A stretch of 64,000 nucleotides of DNA from Intestinibacter bartlettii (GCF_000154445.1 NZ_DS499562.1); one strand, 5' to 3'. Shown: positions 17,327-26,642, counted from the first letter of the stretch. Made by a program: numbers and translations. The notes: a model not told the origin generated them from the letters alone.

Positions 17327-20053
17327 CTAGTTTTTACCACAGCAGTTTTTATATTTTTTACCACTACCGCATGGACAAGGGTCATTTCTTCCTACTTTTG
17401 TTTCCTTAACAACTGGTTGTTTTGGTTCATCAGTTGGAGCTTCTATATTATCAACATCAACTATTTGTTTTCTTTCAGTTGGTTGTTTTTCTATAGTTAT
17501 TCCGAATAAATATCTAACTGTATCTTGTCTTATTTGATCAACCATTTCGTCAAACATATTGAAACCTTCTAATTTGTATGCTATTACTGGGTCTTGTTGT
17601 CCTAAAGCACGAAGGCCTATACCTTGACGTAATTGGTCCATAGCATCTATATGATCAATCCAGTGATTATCAACACATTGTAAAAGTATGATTCTTTCTA
17701 TTTCTCTCATTCTTTCTGGTGTGATGATTTCTTCTTTTTCTTTATATATATCAAATGCTATTTCATATATTTTTTCTATTAATTCTTCACCTTGTAATGC
17801 TTCTAAACCTTCTACTTCTAAACTTTCAGCAGGCATAAATGCACCATATAGATAGTGTTTTAATTCTTTGTAATCTACTGTTTTATCGTCTGTGTATGCT
17901 TCAACAGCTGTAGCTATTCTGTCTTTAACCATAGATTGGATATATTCATGTATATCTTCACCTTCAAGAACGCTACTTCTTTCAGCATATATAACTTGTC
18001 TTTGTTTATTCATAACGTCGTCATATTGAAGTACGTGTTTTCTTATACCGAAGTTTCTACCTTCTACTTTCTTTTGTGCATTTTCAATTGACTTAGTTAA
18101 CATTTTATGTTCTATTGGCATGTCGTCTTCTAAACCTATTCTTTCAACAACACCTTTTATTCTGTCACTTCCGAATAATCTCATAAGATCATCGTCAAGA
18201 CCTATATAGAATCTTGATGAACCTGGGTCACCTTGACGTCCAGAACGACCTCTTAACTGATTATCTATTCTTCGAGACTCGTGTCTTTCTGTACCGATTA
18301 TAGCAAGTCCACCTGCTGCTTTAACTTCTTCTTGTTCTTTTGCAGCTTGTTCTTTAAATTGGTCATATAGATGTTCGAAAGTTTCTTTTGCTTTTGCTAA
18401 ATCTTCATTTTCTGCTAATTCTTCAGCATCTATACTAGTATCAACTCTCTTGATTGAATCATCAGTAAATCCATGTTTCTTTAGTTCTTTTTTAGTTAAG
18501 AATAGTGGGTTACCACCAAGCATGATGTCAGTACCACGACCAGCCATGTTTGTAGCTATTGTAACTGCTCCAAGTCTACCTGCTTGTGCTATTATCTCAG
18601 CTTCTTTTTCATGGTTTTTCGCATTTAATACTTCGTGTTTTACACCTTTTCTCTTAAGTATTTGAGAAAGTAATTCTGATTTTTCTATTGATACAGTACC
18701 AACTAGAACTGGTTGGTTCTTTTTATGTCTTTCCATTATATCTTCTGCTACAGCGTGGAATTTACCATGTTCATTTTTATAAACAACATCTGGTAAGTCT
18801 TGTCTTATAACAGGTTTATTTGTTGGTATTTGAACAACGTCCATTTTGTATATTGATTTAAATTCTTCTTCTTCTGTTTTAGCAGTACCAGTCATACCAG
18901 CAAGTTTTGAATACATTCTAAAGAAGTTTTGGAATGTTATTGTTGCAAGAGTTTTTGATTCTCTTTGAACATGTAATCCTTCTTTAGCTTCTATTGCTTG
19001 GTGTAACCCTTCTGAGTATCTTCTACCAAACATTAGACGACCTGTAAATTCGTCAACTATAACTATTTCACCATCTTTAGCAACATAGTCTACATCTTTT
19101 TTCATTATAGCGTGTGCTTTTAATGCTTGGTTGATGTGGTGGAATAATTCAGTATGTTCAACATCTGTTATATTCTCAACATTGAAGTAAAGTTCTGCTT
19201 TTTTGATACCAGATTCACTTAATGAAACTGCTTTTTGTTTTTCATCTATTTCATAATCTCCATCTGATGGAAGCTCTTTTTCTTCTTCAGTTTTTTCTTG
19301 TTGTGTTTTACTTGGTCTTTTTAATGTTAATACGAATGTATTAGCATCTGTATATAAATGAGTAGATTTGTCCCCAGGTCCTGATATAATCAGTGGAGTT
19401 CTAGCTTCATCTATTAATATTGAATCGACCTCATCGACTATAGCATAGTTTAATTCTCTTTGAACTCTTTGTTCTTTGTGGATTACCATGTTATCTTTTA
19501 AGTAGTCAAATCCGTATTCGTTGTTTGTTCCGTAAGTTATATCACATTCATATTGTTTTCTTCTAACTTCTGGATTTTGTCCATGAACTATAACTCCTAC
19601 AGTAAGTCCTAGGAATTCATAAACTTTTCCCATTTCTTCTTTATCACGTTTTGCTAAGTAATCATTTACTGTAACAACGTGAACACCCTTACCTTCAAGT
19701 GCATTAAGGTATACAGGTGCTGTTGCAACTAATGTTTTACCTTCACCAGTTTTCATTTCTGCTATTCTACCTTGATGTAAAACCATTCCCCCGATAAGTT
19801 GCACATTGTAATGTCTTAATCCTAAAACTCTTTTTGAAGCCTCTCTAACGGTAGCAAAAGCTTCTGGTAGGATATCATCTAATGTTTCACCTTTAGCTAA
19901 TCTTTCTTTAAAAATATTAGTCATATTTTTTAATTCTTTATTTGTCATGGCCTCGAATTTAGGTTCCATAGCATCTATTTTATCCGCTACTTTGCTAAAT
20001 GCTTTTATCTCCCTTTTATCTGCCATGTTGAATAAGTTATCTAAAAAACCCAT
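17327..20053 (-). CDS. secA: Preprotein translocase motor ATPase SecA
   Basis: A 908-residue SecA, the ATPase that drives export through SecYEG at the membrane. Walker A is MKTGEGKTLVAT near residue 100, the DEAD-like box is VDEVDSILIDEARTPL, and motif VI is QLRGRSGRQGDPG. The C-terminus carries the zinc-binding SEC-C motif (DPCPCGSGKKYKNCC) that contacts SecB or ribosomes. A loop of about 30 charged residues (KTQQEKTEEEKELPSDGDYE) sits in the preprotein-crosslinking region. The start has GAGGAGAG ahead. It sits in the conserved hpf-secA-prfB block, here with rmuC between hpf and secA. Confidence 0.99.
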   Translation of the reverse strand: MGFLDNLFNMADKREIKAFSKVADKIDAMEPKFEAMTNKELKNMTNIFKERLAKGETLDDILPEAFATVREASKRVLGLRHYNVQLIGGMVLHQGRIAEMKTGEGKTLVATAPVYLNALEGKGVHVVTVNDYLAKRDKEEMGKVYEFLGLTVGVIVHGQNPEVRRKQYECDITYGTNNEYGFDYLKDNMVIHKEQRVQRELNYAIVDEVDSILIDEARTPLIISGPGDKSTHLYTDANTFVLTLKRPSKTQQEKTEEEKELPSDGDYEIDEKQKAVSLSESGIKKAELYFNVENITDVEHTELFHHINQALKAHAIMKKDVDYVAKDGEIVIVDEFTGRLMFGRRYSEGLHQAIEAKEGLHVQRESKTLATITFQNFFRMYSKLAGMTGTAKTEEEEFKSIYKMDVVQIPTNKPVIRQDLPDVVYKNEHGKFHAVAEDIMERHKKNQPVLVGTVSIEKSELLSQILKRKGVKHEVLNAKNHEKEAEIIAQAGRLGAVTIATNMAGRGTDIMLGGNPLFLTKKELKKHGFTDDSIKRVDTSIDAEELAENEDLAKAKETFEHLYDQFKEQAAKEQEEVKAAGGLAIIGTERHESRRIDNQLRGRSGRQGDPGSSRFYIGLDDDLMRLFGSDRIKGVVERIGLEDDMPIEHKMLTKSIENAQKKVEGRNFGIRKHVLQYDDVMNKQRQVIYAERSSVLEGEDIHEYIQSMVKDRIATAVEAYTDDKTVDYKELKHYLYGAFMPAESLEVEGLEALQGEELIEKIYEIAFDIYKEKEEIITPERMREIERIILLQCVDNHWIDHIDAMDQLRQGIGLRALGQQDPVIAYKLEGFNMFDEMVDQIRQDTVRYLFGITIEKQPTERKQIVDVDNIEAPTDEPKQPVVKETKVGRNDPCPCGSGKKYKNCCGKN

Positions 20054-20223
20054 TGTTTTGCATCTCTCCTCATCGCATAAATTATACTATTATACATTTT
20101 AACATAAAACTTGGATATTTAATATTAAATATTAACTTAATTGTCTTTTTTAATACTATTTTCGTTAAACTTTAACATTCTTTAGCTATTTAATATTTCC
20201 AACTTTATAAATTAATATGTATT

Positions 20224-21543
20224 TTACTCTTCTTCACTTTCTTCACTAGATAAATAAAATCCTGTGTCATCAAAACTTAATTTATCTACGTTCTTAAGCT
20301 TTCTATTAATCTGTCTAGTTCTAGTTCCAACCAATTTATCTATTTCTGAACTCGCCTGATTTAATTTATTTTGGGCAGAATTAAGTACCGTTTCAAATTT
20401 AGAAAACTCAGTTTTAACTGCCCCAAGTATCTTCCAAACTTCGCTAGAGTGTTTTTCAATAGCAAGGCTTCTAAATCCCATTTGTAAGCTATTTAAAAGC
20501 GCAACAAGTGTAGTTGGACCTGTTATATTTATATTGTATTCTCTTTGTACAAACTCAACCAAACTTTGATTTTTCAACACTTCAGCGTAAATTCCTTCTG
20601 TCGGTAAAAACATAAGTCCAAAATCAGTCGTGTTTGGTGGATCTATATATTTATCTCTTATATCCTTAGCTGATTTTTTAATAAATCTCTCTAAATTCTT
20701 AGATGCCGCATCTATTTGTGCTTGATTTTGCAAATCATACGCATCTAATAACTTATTATAAACCTCTAGTGGGAATTTTGCATCTAGTGGCAGGTATACC
20801 GTTTTGTTATCATAGTCCTTTCCAGGCAATTTTATCGCAAATTCTACTGTTTCTCGTGAACCTTTTTTAGTTATAACATTCTTTTCATATTGTTCAGGAG
20901 ATAAAAACTGCTCTAATATTCTTTCCAGTTGAACCTCTCCTAATACGCCCCTCGTCTTTGTATTTGAAAGAACTTTTTTCAAATCACCAACCCCCGCAGC
21001 CAAACTTTGCATCTCGCCTAGACCTTTATGTACTTGTTCAAGTCTTTCACTTACTACTTTAAATGATTCACTAAGTCTTCTTTCTAAAGTACTTTGTAGT
21101 TTCTCATCTACTGTAACCCTCATTTTTTCTAGATTTTCTTCAGTTGATTTTGTAAGTTCTACGAATTTTTCATTTTGAAGTTTAGTTAAATCATCTATAC
21201 TGCTTCTAAGATTGTAGTTAAATGCATCTAGCGTTCTCTCCATTGTTCTTGAATAAGTATCGAATTGGTTTTTCTGTAAATTTGATAATTCAATCATATT
21301 TGATAATATAGTCGCACTCAATTTTTCTATAGAACTGCCTATCTCAGTCCTATTAGATTGCTCATTTTTTCTAGATTCTTCTCTATTAACAGTAAATTCT
21401 TCTCTAAGTGCCTTTTCAACCGATATCAACTTTTGCTCCATATCTCTTTGCACAGGTCCCATATCAACTCCCTGTGGTTTGATAGATATATAAATATTTA
21501 CGATTAATAGTATTATCACAATAACTAATAAAATCTCTATCAT
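20224..21543 (-). CDS. rmuC: RmuC family DNA recombination protein
   Basis: A 439-residue RmuC homologue. A single N-terminal membrane segment (residues 1-25) is followed by a long coiled coil (about 30-190) and the RmuC nuclease-like domain (about 200-400, with NTKTRGVLGEVQLERIL and LPLDAKFPLEVY, the latter resembling the PD-(D/E)xK core). RmuC limits inversions at short inverted repeats in E. coli; the biochemistry is poorly known. The tail is acidic (SSEESEEE). Its insertion between hpf and secA departs from the usual adjacency of those genes. Confidence 0.92.
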   Translation of the reverse strand: MIEILLVIVIILLIVNIYISIKPQGVDMGPVQRDMEQKLISVEKALREEFTVNREESRKNEQSNRTEIGSSIEKLSATILSNMIELSNLQKNQFDTYSRTMERTLDAFNYNLRSSIDDLTKLQNEKFVELTKSTEENLEKMRVTVDEKLQSTLERRLSESFKVVSERLEQVHKGLGEMQSLAAGVGDLKKVLSNTKTRGVLGEVQLERILEQFLSPEQYEKNVITKKGSRETVEFAIKLPGKDYDNKTVYLPLDAKFPLEVYNKLLDAYDLQNQAQIDAASKNLERFIKKSAKDIRDKYIDPPNTTDFGLMFLPTEGIYAEVLKNQSLVEFVQREYNINITGPTTLVALLNSLQMGFRSLAIEKHSSEVWKILGAVKTEFSKFETVLNSAQNKLNQASSEIDKLVGTRTRQINRKLKNVDKLSFDDTGFYLSSEESEEE

Positions 21544-21631
21544 TGACTACACCCCTTTCTTTTTTATTATTGACACTTTATCGTAATATAAGAACAGATA
21601 ATCAATTTGATGCTATGACTGTAAATAAACT

Positions 21632-21665
21632 TAAAAAGGCTATCGGTAATCTATTACCGATAGCC
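21632..21665 (-). terminator. Intrinsic terminator of hpf
   Basis: A perfect 13-bp stem (GGCTATCGGTAAT with ATTACCGATAGCC) with a two-base spacer and five T on the minus strand, 38 bases past the hpf stop. Confidence 0.9.
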
Positions 21666-21702
21666 CGTTACTTTCAATATTTAACTACTTTGTTCAATAC
21701 TA

Positions 21703-22248
21703 CTATTCATGTTCAATTAATCCATATCCGCCAGTTTCACGTCTATAAACTATTGAAATTTCATCAGTGTCTATATTTCTAAACATATAGAAATCGTGGC
21801 CTACTAATTCCATTTGTAATACTGCTTCTTCTGGACTCATTGGTTTCATATCAAATTTTTTGTGTCTTTCTATTACTATATCGAATTCTCCGTCTTTATC
21901 TTCAGCAGCATTGTCTTCAATATTTTGGAATCTGATGCTTTCTTGTCCTTTAGATTGATATTTACCTTTTAATTTGTTTTTATATCTTCTTAATTGTTTG
22001 TTTAATTTGTCATAAACAACATCTATTGCAGCATATAAATTTTCTTCGCTATCTTCAGCTCTTATTATAGGTCCATTTATAGGGATTATTGTTACTTCTA
22101 TTTTTTGTTTTGCTTTTCTAGCACTTACAGTAACTTTAACTTCAGTGTCTTCATGTAGATATCTATCTAATTTACTTAATTTGTCTTCTACAGCCCCTTT
22201 GATTCCATCTGTAAGTTCTATTTTTTTTCCTGTTATTAATATTTTCAT
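21703..22248 (-). CDS. hpf: Long-form ribosome hibernation promoting factor
   Basis: A 181-residue HPF (RaiA/YvyD family). The N-terminal domain (about 1-100, MKILITGKKIELTDGIK..., VTVSARKAKQKIEVTI) binds the 30S subunit. After a charged linker, the C-terminal domain (about 122-180, IVIERHKKFDMKPMSPEEA, MELVGHDFYMFRN, VYRRETGGYGLIE) dimerises ribosomes into 100S particles. An upstream in-frame GTG at 22266 is rejected because AAGGGAG, the ribosome binding site for the ATG at 22248, lies within it. Expression usually rises in stationary phase. The upstream region holds a cluster of DnaA-box-like sites. Confidence 0.97.
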   Translation of the reverse strand: MKILITGKKIELTDGIKGAVEDKLSKLDRYLHEDTEVKVTVSARKAKQKIEVTIIPINGPIIRAEDSEENLYAAIDVVYDKLNKQLRRYKNKLKGKYQSKGQESIRFQNIEDNAAEDKDGEFDIVIERHKKFDMKPMSPEEAVLQMELVGHDFYMFRNIDTDEISIVYRRETGGYGLIEHE

Positions 22249-22431
22249 AAGAACAGCTCCCTTCACTATGTAAAGTTCATAGTATGTACTTCACTAATTA
22301 TGATAAATTTTTTATGTTTTATTATATATTCTCCATGCGTTTTAAATATCCTTTTAATTTTTAATTTTTTTTTTAATTTTTTAAATTTTTTTTTAGAATA
22401 TTTTTTTATATAATAAAATATTTTGTCTAAA

Positions 22432-22535
22432 TGTGGATTAAATTGTCCACAAAACCTGTGTATAATGTGGATAACTATGTTAATAACTTTTTATTCGTTG
22501 AAATTCCAACATTTCTTAATTTTTATATATCCACA
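22432..22535. promoter_or_regulatory. Cluster of DnaA-box-like 9-mers beside an AT-rich tract
   Basis: Five sites in 104 bases: TGTGGATTA (22432-22440), TTGTCCACA (22443-22451), TGTGTATAA (22457-22465), a perfect TGTGGATAA (22466-22474) and ATATCCACA (22527-22535). The consensus is TTATCCACA or its complement. An extremely AT-rich run of about 100 bases lies immediately left (22325-22430). No dnaA, dnaN or rnpA is nearby, so this is a DnaA-binding regulatory or titration cluster rather than an assigned origin. This gap (22249-22591) holds no gene. Confidence 0.55.
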
Positions 22536-22591
22536 ATACATATGTTTGGATGTTAGTAACATTGTGTTTTTGTGTGTTATTTTAAAATAGG

Positions 22592-23631
22592 TTATTGTCT
22601 ATAGAGATTAGTCTTAGGAAAAATAATTTTAACTTTTGTAAATTTTTTATACTGGGATTCAATTTTTATATCCAGGTTCATCTTATTACAAAGTTTTTTA
22701 CAAAGATATAGCCCTATCCCAGTTGAATATTGTTTTTGCCTATCAGTTCCTGTGAATCCATATTCAAATACTCTAGGTAAATCATGATCCAATATTCCTT
22801 CTCCATTATCTTCAATAACCAAAACCACATTATTTTTATTGTTCTCACTATGTATTTTTATTACTTTTTCAGGCTTATTTAAATACTTAATGGAGTTTTG
22901 TAATACTTGGCATATTATAAAGGTTATCCATTTTTCGTCGATATAAACGTAGTTTTCTAAATTATAGACATCTAATGATATTTTTTTCTGTATTAAACTA
23001 TCCATATAATTCATAATTGCAGTATGCACAACATCTTCAAGTAACACTTTTTTTACAAAGTAATCTTTTTCCACAGAATCACTTCTAGCATAAAATAACA
23101 TCTGCTCTACAATATTATCTATCTTTTTAATTTGCTTCTTTATTAATTTATCCTCTTTATTATCACAAGCTAATGAAATAGCTGATATTGGCGTTTTTAT
23201 TTCATGGACAAAACTCTCTACATAATAATTCTCGCTATTTCTACCGTTATGATTTTTAAAATTATTCCCGCACACATTATAAAAAATAAAACCTCTTTCA
23301 CATTCTGGCTTTTTATAAATAATGCTATGATAGATGAAATTATAATAATACCTGCCCCTATACATCCAACTATAGTCGGAATACTCACAATTTCAAATAT
23401 TCCACCAGCTATAGATGTTCCTTCAACAGCATTTTGAATAGTAATATCCAAACCATCTCGCGCTGCTGCAAAACAACAAACTACAAGACCGTATATAGCA
23501 AGAATTAATATTCTTCTGCCCCAAAATTGTATATTATTCCTATTGATAAAACAATAAGACATAAATCCAATTAATATAAGAATGAGCATTGTCGTAATTA
23601 TAGTCGTAGTGTTTGAAAAATATAATTTCAC
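22592..23631 (-). CDS. Membrane sensor histidine kinase, reading frame broken by a -1 shift
   Basis: Two overlapping frames together encode one kinase of about 346 residues. The upstream frame (GTG at 23631 with GAGGGG ahead; stop at 23218) holds four hydrophobic segments. The downstream frame, open from 23365, holds the catalytic core: H-box SFVHEIKTPISA, N-box CQVLQNSIKYL, G1 DNGEGI and G2 TGIGLYLCKKL. The frames join by a -1 step at minus-strand T TTA AAA (23260-23254), a perfect slippery heptamer inside TTTTAAAAATC. Loss of one A from an A6 run explains it equally well. No response regulator is adjacent. The short-sensor architecture resembles kinases that work with peptide-sensing ABC transporters, remnants of which lie at 24920-25749. 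Confidence 0.75.
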
Positions 23632-23632
23632 A

Positions 23633-24142
23633 CTATTCGCCCCTCTTTCCATACCAATCTAAAATTGCCTTTAGATTTTTTTCATCAACATATTTTCCTC
23701 CATGTAACATCATTTCTAACATTTGATCTTCCTCTTGCGTTCTATCTTGTTTATTAGCAAGACCTTTGCCTGCTGTTTTGACCATAATTGTCATCATAAT
23801 TTTATAAATTCCATGAAGTTTTTTAACATCGAAACCACCTTGTAATGTAAAAACTGGTATTGCACTTGGGATTTTATTTTTTGTTCTAACTTCTTTAACT
23901 TGTGTTCCTGTTGCCCCCATACCAACAGCACACACCGCACGCACATCATAATCTTTTACTACTTTTTTATATCCCTTTACTCTACTTGCCATAATCCAAC
24001 CAAGATATATAATTTTACTGCCTGGTTTAACCTTATATTCTATTTCATCAAGTGAATAATAAGGCAAAGATAATTTATCACTTAATAACTTCGCATATTC
24101 TTTTGTTGTACCAGTATTTGAAGTATAAACTATTGCGTTCAT
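23633..24142 (-). CDS. Flavodoxin-domain protein
   Basis: A 169-residue protein with a flavodoxin-like fold. The FMN phosphate loop is YTSNTGTTKEYAKLL at residues 7-21, followed by GSKIIYLGWIMASRVKGYKK and AVCAVGMGATGT. The C-terminal third (about 105-169) is a helical extension seen in a clostridial flavodoxin subfamily often encoded beside TetR regulators. It probably transfers electrons in a stress or cofactor pathway; the partner is unknown. It lies between a tetR gene and the histidine kinase on the same strand, and its stop is two bases before the kinase GTG. Confidence 0.8.
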   Translation of the reverse strand: MNAIVYTSNTGTTKEYAKLLSDKLSLPYYSLDEIEYKVKPGSKIIYLGWIMASRVKGYKKVVKDYDVRAVCAVGMGATGTQVKEVRTKNKIPSAIPVFTLQGGFDVKKLHGIYKIMMTIMVKTAGKGLANKQDRTQEEDQMLEMMLHGGKYVDEKNLKAILDWYGKRGE

Positions 24143-24206
24143 TGCCTTCTCCCTTCTTATAATTTATTATTGTTCTTCTTAATATAAATTTTTTTATACA
24201 ATATTT

Positions 24207-24809
24207 TTAATAACTATCCATTTTTTTAGAAAACCTATCAACATGCTTTTTTAACATTTCCGCTAAATCATCTTCTTCTCTTTTATTATCATAAAGACTA
24301 TACATTAAGAAAATCGGACCATAAAACTCTATCGCCAATTGTTTTGCCTCTTCTTTTTTTTCTATTATTCCAGCAAATAGATGTGTCATATAGTCTATCG
24401 GGCCAGAAACCAGATATTTCTGATATAAATCTGCCATTTCTTGATTTCTATATTGCTCTAAAGTAAGCATTCTTCTAAATAAAGATGAAAACTCTTCTTC
24501 CGTCCAATGTTTAAATTGTGCTTCTGTATAGATTCTGATTTTATCAATAGATATTTCTCTATATCCTTTTATGATTTCATCCATATTCCCATCTGGCATA
24601 TTGTACTCTCTTACCCTTTCATAATCTAATTCGTCCATTCTATTTATAATACTGTCAAAAATATCTCTTTTGTTTTTATAATGCTTATATAATGCACTTT
24701 TCGCCATTCCTAATTCTCCAGAAATTTTGCTGATTGAAACAGCTTCATATCCATCCTGTGCAAATAGTTTAAGCGCTGTTAATAAAATTTTTTCTTTTGT
24801 CGTACACAT
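24207..24809 (-). CDS. TetR family transcriptional regulator
   Basis: A 200-residue TetR repressor. The N-terminal helix-turn-helix is clear (KEKILLTALKLFAQDGYEAVSISKISGELGMAKSALYKHYKNKRDIF, about residues 4-50); the C-terminal ligand-binding domain is unassigned. The frame is open to 24839, but the ATG at 24809 has AAGGAGG ahead and the family starts a few residues before TKEKIL. Two near-identical palindromes lie in its promoter region, so it very probably represses itself and the flavodoxin and kinase genes downstream. The inducer is unknown. Confidence 0.92.
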   Translation of the reverse strand: MCTTKEKILLTALKLFAQDGYEAVSISKISGELGMAKSALYKHYKNKRDIFDSIINRMDELDYERVREYNMPDGNMDEIIKGYREISIDKIRIYTEAQFKHWTEEEFSSLFRRMLTLEQYRNQEMADLYQKYLVSGPIDYMTHLFAGIIEKKEEAKQLAIEFYGPIFLMYSLYDNKREEDDLAEMLKKHVDRFSKKMDSY

Positions 24810-24822
24810 TTCAAACCTCCTT

Positions 24823-24840
24823 GGTGAACTATCGTTCACC
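24823..24840. promoter_or_regulatory. TetR-type operator 1
   Basis: GGTGAACTATCGTTCACC, inverted repeat GGTGAAC/GTTCACC with a four-base centre, between the -10 box and the tetR ribosome binding site. Confidence 0.8.
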
Positions 24841-24850
24841 CTATATTTAT

Positions 24851-24879
24851 ATAATAGTGAACGATAGTTTACTTGTCAA
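24851..24879 (-). promoter_or_regulatory. tetR promoter with operator 2 in the spacer
   Basis: On the minus strand: consensus -35 TTGACA (24879-24874), 17-base spacer, -10 TATTAT (24856-24851). The spacer contains AGTAAACTATCGTTCACT, almost identical to operator 1, so bound repressor would occlude RNA polymerase. Confidence 0.85.
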
Positions 24880-24919
24880 GTAATAAATCTAACCTTTTTT
24901 GTTTTTTTAATCTATATAT

Positions 24920-25480
24920 CTATTCCTCTATATTTTTCTTATATCCAAAATAAGTTGCTATAAAGTATATCAAGTATATAAATAAGAATAATGATAGGCT
25001 ATATAATATTGCATATAAATATGAATATTCGCTACTTAGTGCTGGGTTAAGGAGACTGTTCAATGAGGTTGTAACTGAAATATCAATTATAATCGGGTAA
25101 ATTACTGGGAATAAAAAGAATATTAATAGTTGTTTTCTTATTGTTTTATATATTTGGCTTTGTTCTACGCCTAATTTACTTAAAATCGAATAATGATATT
25201 TATATTTTGTGGAGTCACTCAAGGTTTGTATTGCTAAGATAGTTGCTACAATTGCTGTGAATATAAATGCTATATATAAAAGAATAAATGAAAATATAGT
25301 TAATATTGATCGATTCTCTGATATCACGTCACCTTTTACGCTTAAATTATACACATAGAAATCGAATTTATCCTTATTGTTTGTCATAGTGTTTTCAACA
25401 TATTTACCTATATCATCATATAACTTCTCTGTTGTAGGCTTTACTGTGTTTATCATTATGAAACTATCTAATATTTTCAT
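24920..25480 (-). pseudogene. ABC transporter permease fragment, C-terminal part (FtsX-like)
   Basis: A 186-residue fragment with four hydrophobic segments that resembles only the C-terminal end of a large FtsX/MacB-type permease of the BceB or VraG kind (full length about 600-650). The first 55 residues look like part of an extracytoplasmic loop. The start overlaps the end of an equally truncated ATPase gene (ATGA). The simplest reading is one internal deletion of about 2 kb that removed the 3' end of the ATPase gene and the 5' two thirds of the permease gene. It is probably non-functional. Confidence 0.75.
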
Positions 25481-25749
25481 ATTCGAAAATTATTTCTTCT
25501 AAATGATGCTATATCTCTATCTTTTATTTCTGTTATATCATTTCCGTTAATTATAATTTTGCTGGCTGTAACTGTATCAATAGCAGAAATACAGTTTAAA
25601 AGTGTAGTCTTCCCACTTCCACTAGCCCCCATAATCGCAACAAATTCTCCTTCATTTACTGAGAATGAGATATTATCTATTGCCTTTGTTATATTATTTT
25701 TTGTTCCGTAGTATTTTTTCAGATTCTCTATTTTTAAAATACCTTGCAT
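25477..25749 (-). pseudogene. ABC transporter ATPase fragment, N-terminal part
   Basis: About 90 residues from the N-terminus of a LolD/BceA-type ATPase. Walker A is intact (GASGSGKTTLLNCIS), and the frame reaches RDIASFRRNNF, just before the Q-loop, where it stops. The signature motif, Walker B and the H-loop are all missing, so it cannot hydrolyse ATP normally. The ATG at 25749 has GAGGTG ahead. The gene runs directly into the permease fragment, marking a deletion junction near 25480. Confidence 0.8.
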
Positions 25750-25960
25750 AAAATCCACCTCTTATTTTTTAGGATTTAAGATCTTAAATTTAATTATTTC
25801 TATTAGTTAACCTATAACTATTGTATCAACAAAAGGTATAGGATTTTATTACACTTTTATTAGGTTGATTATTATATTTTAAAATTTAACCTAAACAAAA
25901 TTACTTATATGTCTTAAAATATATAGATAACTGAAAATAATATAAAAAGGAGTTTTAATA

Positions 25961-26563
25961 ATGGTAACTAAGGAAATGATAGAAAACGAAAAAGGTTATT
26001 ATGCAAAATATTTTGCTATGGACCCTTCATTAAAAACAAATGCACAAAATTTATTATGGGAATTCAATAATACAAGGCCTGATGAAAGTGAAAAACGCGC
26101 TAGTATTTTACAAAAATTGTTTGGAACTTGTAGTCCTATGACTTTTATCGAGCCAAACTTCAAGTGTGACTATGGTTTTAATATTCACACACATGGATTT
26201 GCCTTCATAAATTACAATTGTGTTATGCTTGATACTTCTCCAATTAATATCGGTGAAAATGCATTTATCGGACCTGGTACTTGTCTTTCTTGTGCTGGGC
26301 ATCCGATTTATCCTTCTGAACGTATTATTGAAGGTATTTCTACATCTAAACCTATAACTATAGAAAATGATGTTTGGATTGGGGCTAATTGTACAGTCTT
26401 CGGTGGAGTTACAATTGGGGCTGGAACTGTAATCGGAGGTGGAAGTGTTGTAACAAAAGACATACCATCTGGTGTTGTCGCTGCTGGAAACCCATGTCGT
26501 GTTTTACGTCCTATAACTGAAGAGGATAGAATAAACTTAACACAAGATTTTAGAGCTTTATAA
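25961..26563 (+). CDS. Maltose/galactoside-type O-acetyltransferase (left-handed beta-helix)
   Basis: A 200-residue hexapeptide-repeat acetyltransferase of the Maa/LacA (CAT-like) group, trimeric and cytoplasmic, which moves acetyl from acetyl-CoA to sugar hydroxyls. An N-terminal helical Mac domain (about 1-60) precedes the repeat region. The key motifs IGENAFIGPGTCLSCAGHPI (with the catalytic His) and NDVWIGANCTVFGGVTIGAGTVIGGGSVVTKDIPSG-type repeats are clear. The true sugar acceptor is usually unknown in this family. It is a single plus-strand gene with AAAAAGGAG ahead. Upstream (25780-25895) are repeated AACCTA/TAGGTT elements that could be operator sites. Confidence 0.92.
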   Translation: MVTKEMIENEKGYYAKYFAMDPSLKTNAQNLLWEFNNTRPDESEKRASILQKLFGTCSPMTFIEPNFKCDYGFNIHTHGFAFINYNCVMLDTSPINIGENAFIGPGTCLSCAGHPIYPSERIIEGISTSKPITIENDVWIGANCTVFGGVTIGAGTVIGGGSVVTKDIPSGVVAAGNPCRVLRPITEEDRINLTQDFRAL

Positions 26564-26570
26564 ATTTCAC

Positions 26571-26603
26571 AAAAAAAGTAGGAGCAAAATGCTCCTACTT
26601 TTT
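26571..26603. terminator. Bidirectional terminator between the acetyltransferase and rbsB
   Basis: AAAAGTAGGAGCA and its complement flank a three-base loop, with A-runs left and T-runs right, so it works for both converging transcripts. Confidence 0.9.
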
Positions 26604-26642
26604 ATTTATCTTAAATATCAAATTATCAATTAATCAATCAAA

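Noticed and set aside
22325..22535. Chromosomal replication origin
   Set aside because: DnaA-box-like sites and an AT-rich tract are present, but dnaA, dnaN, rnpA/rpmH and gyrase genes are not, and there is no change of gene strand here. Kept only as a DnaA-site cluster.
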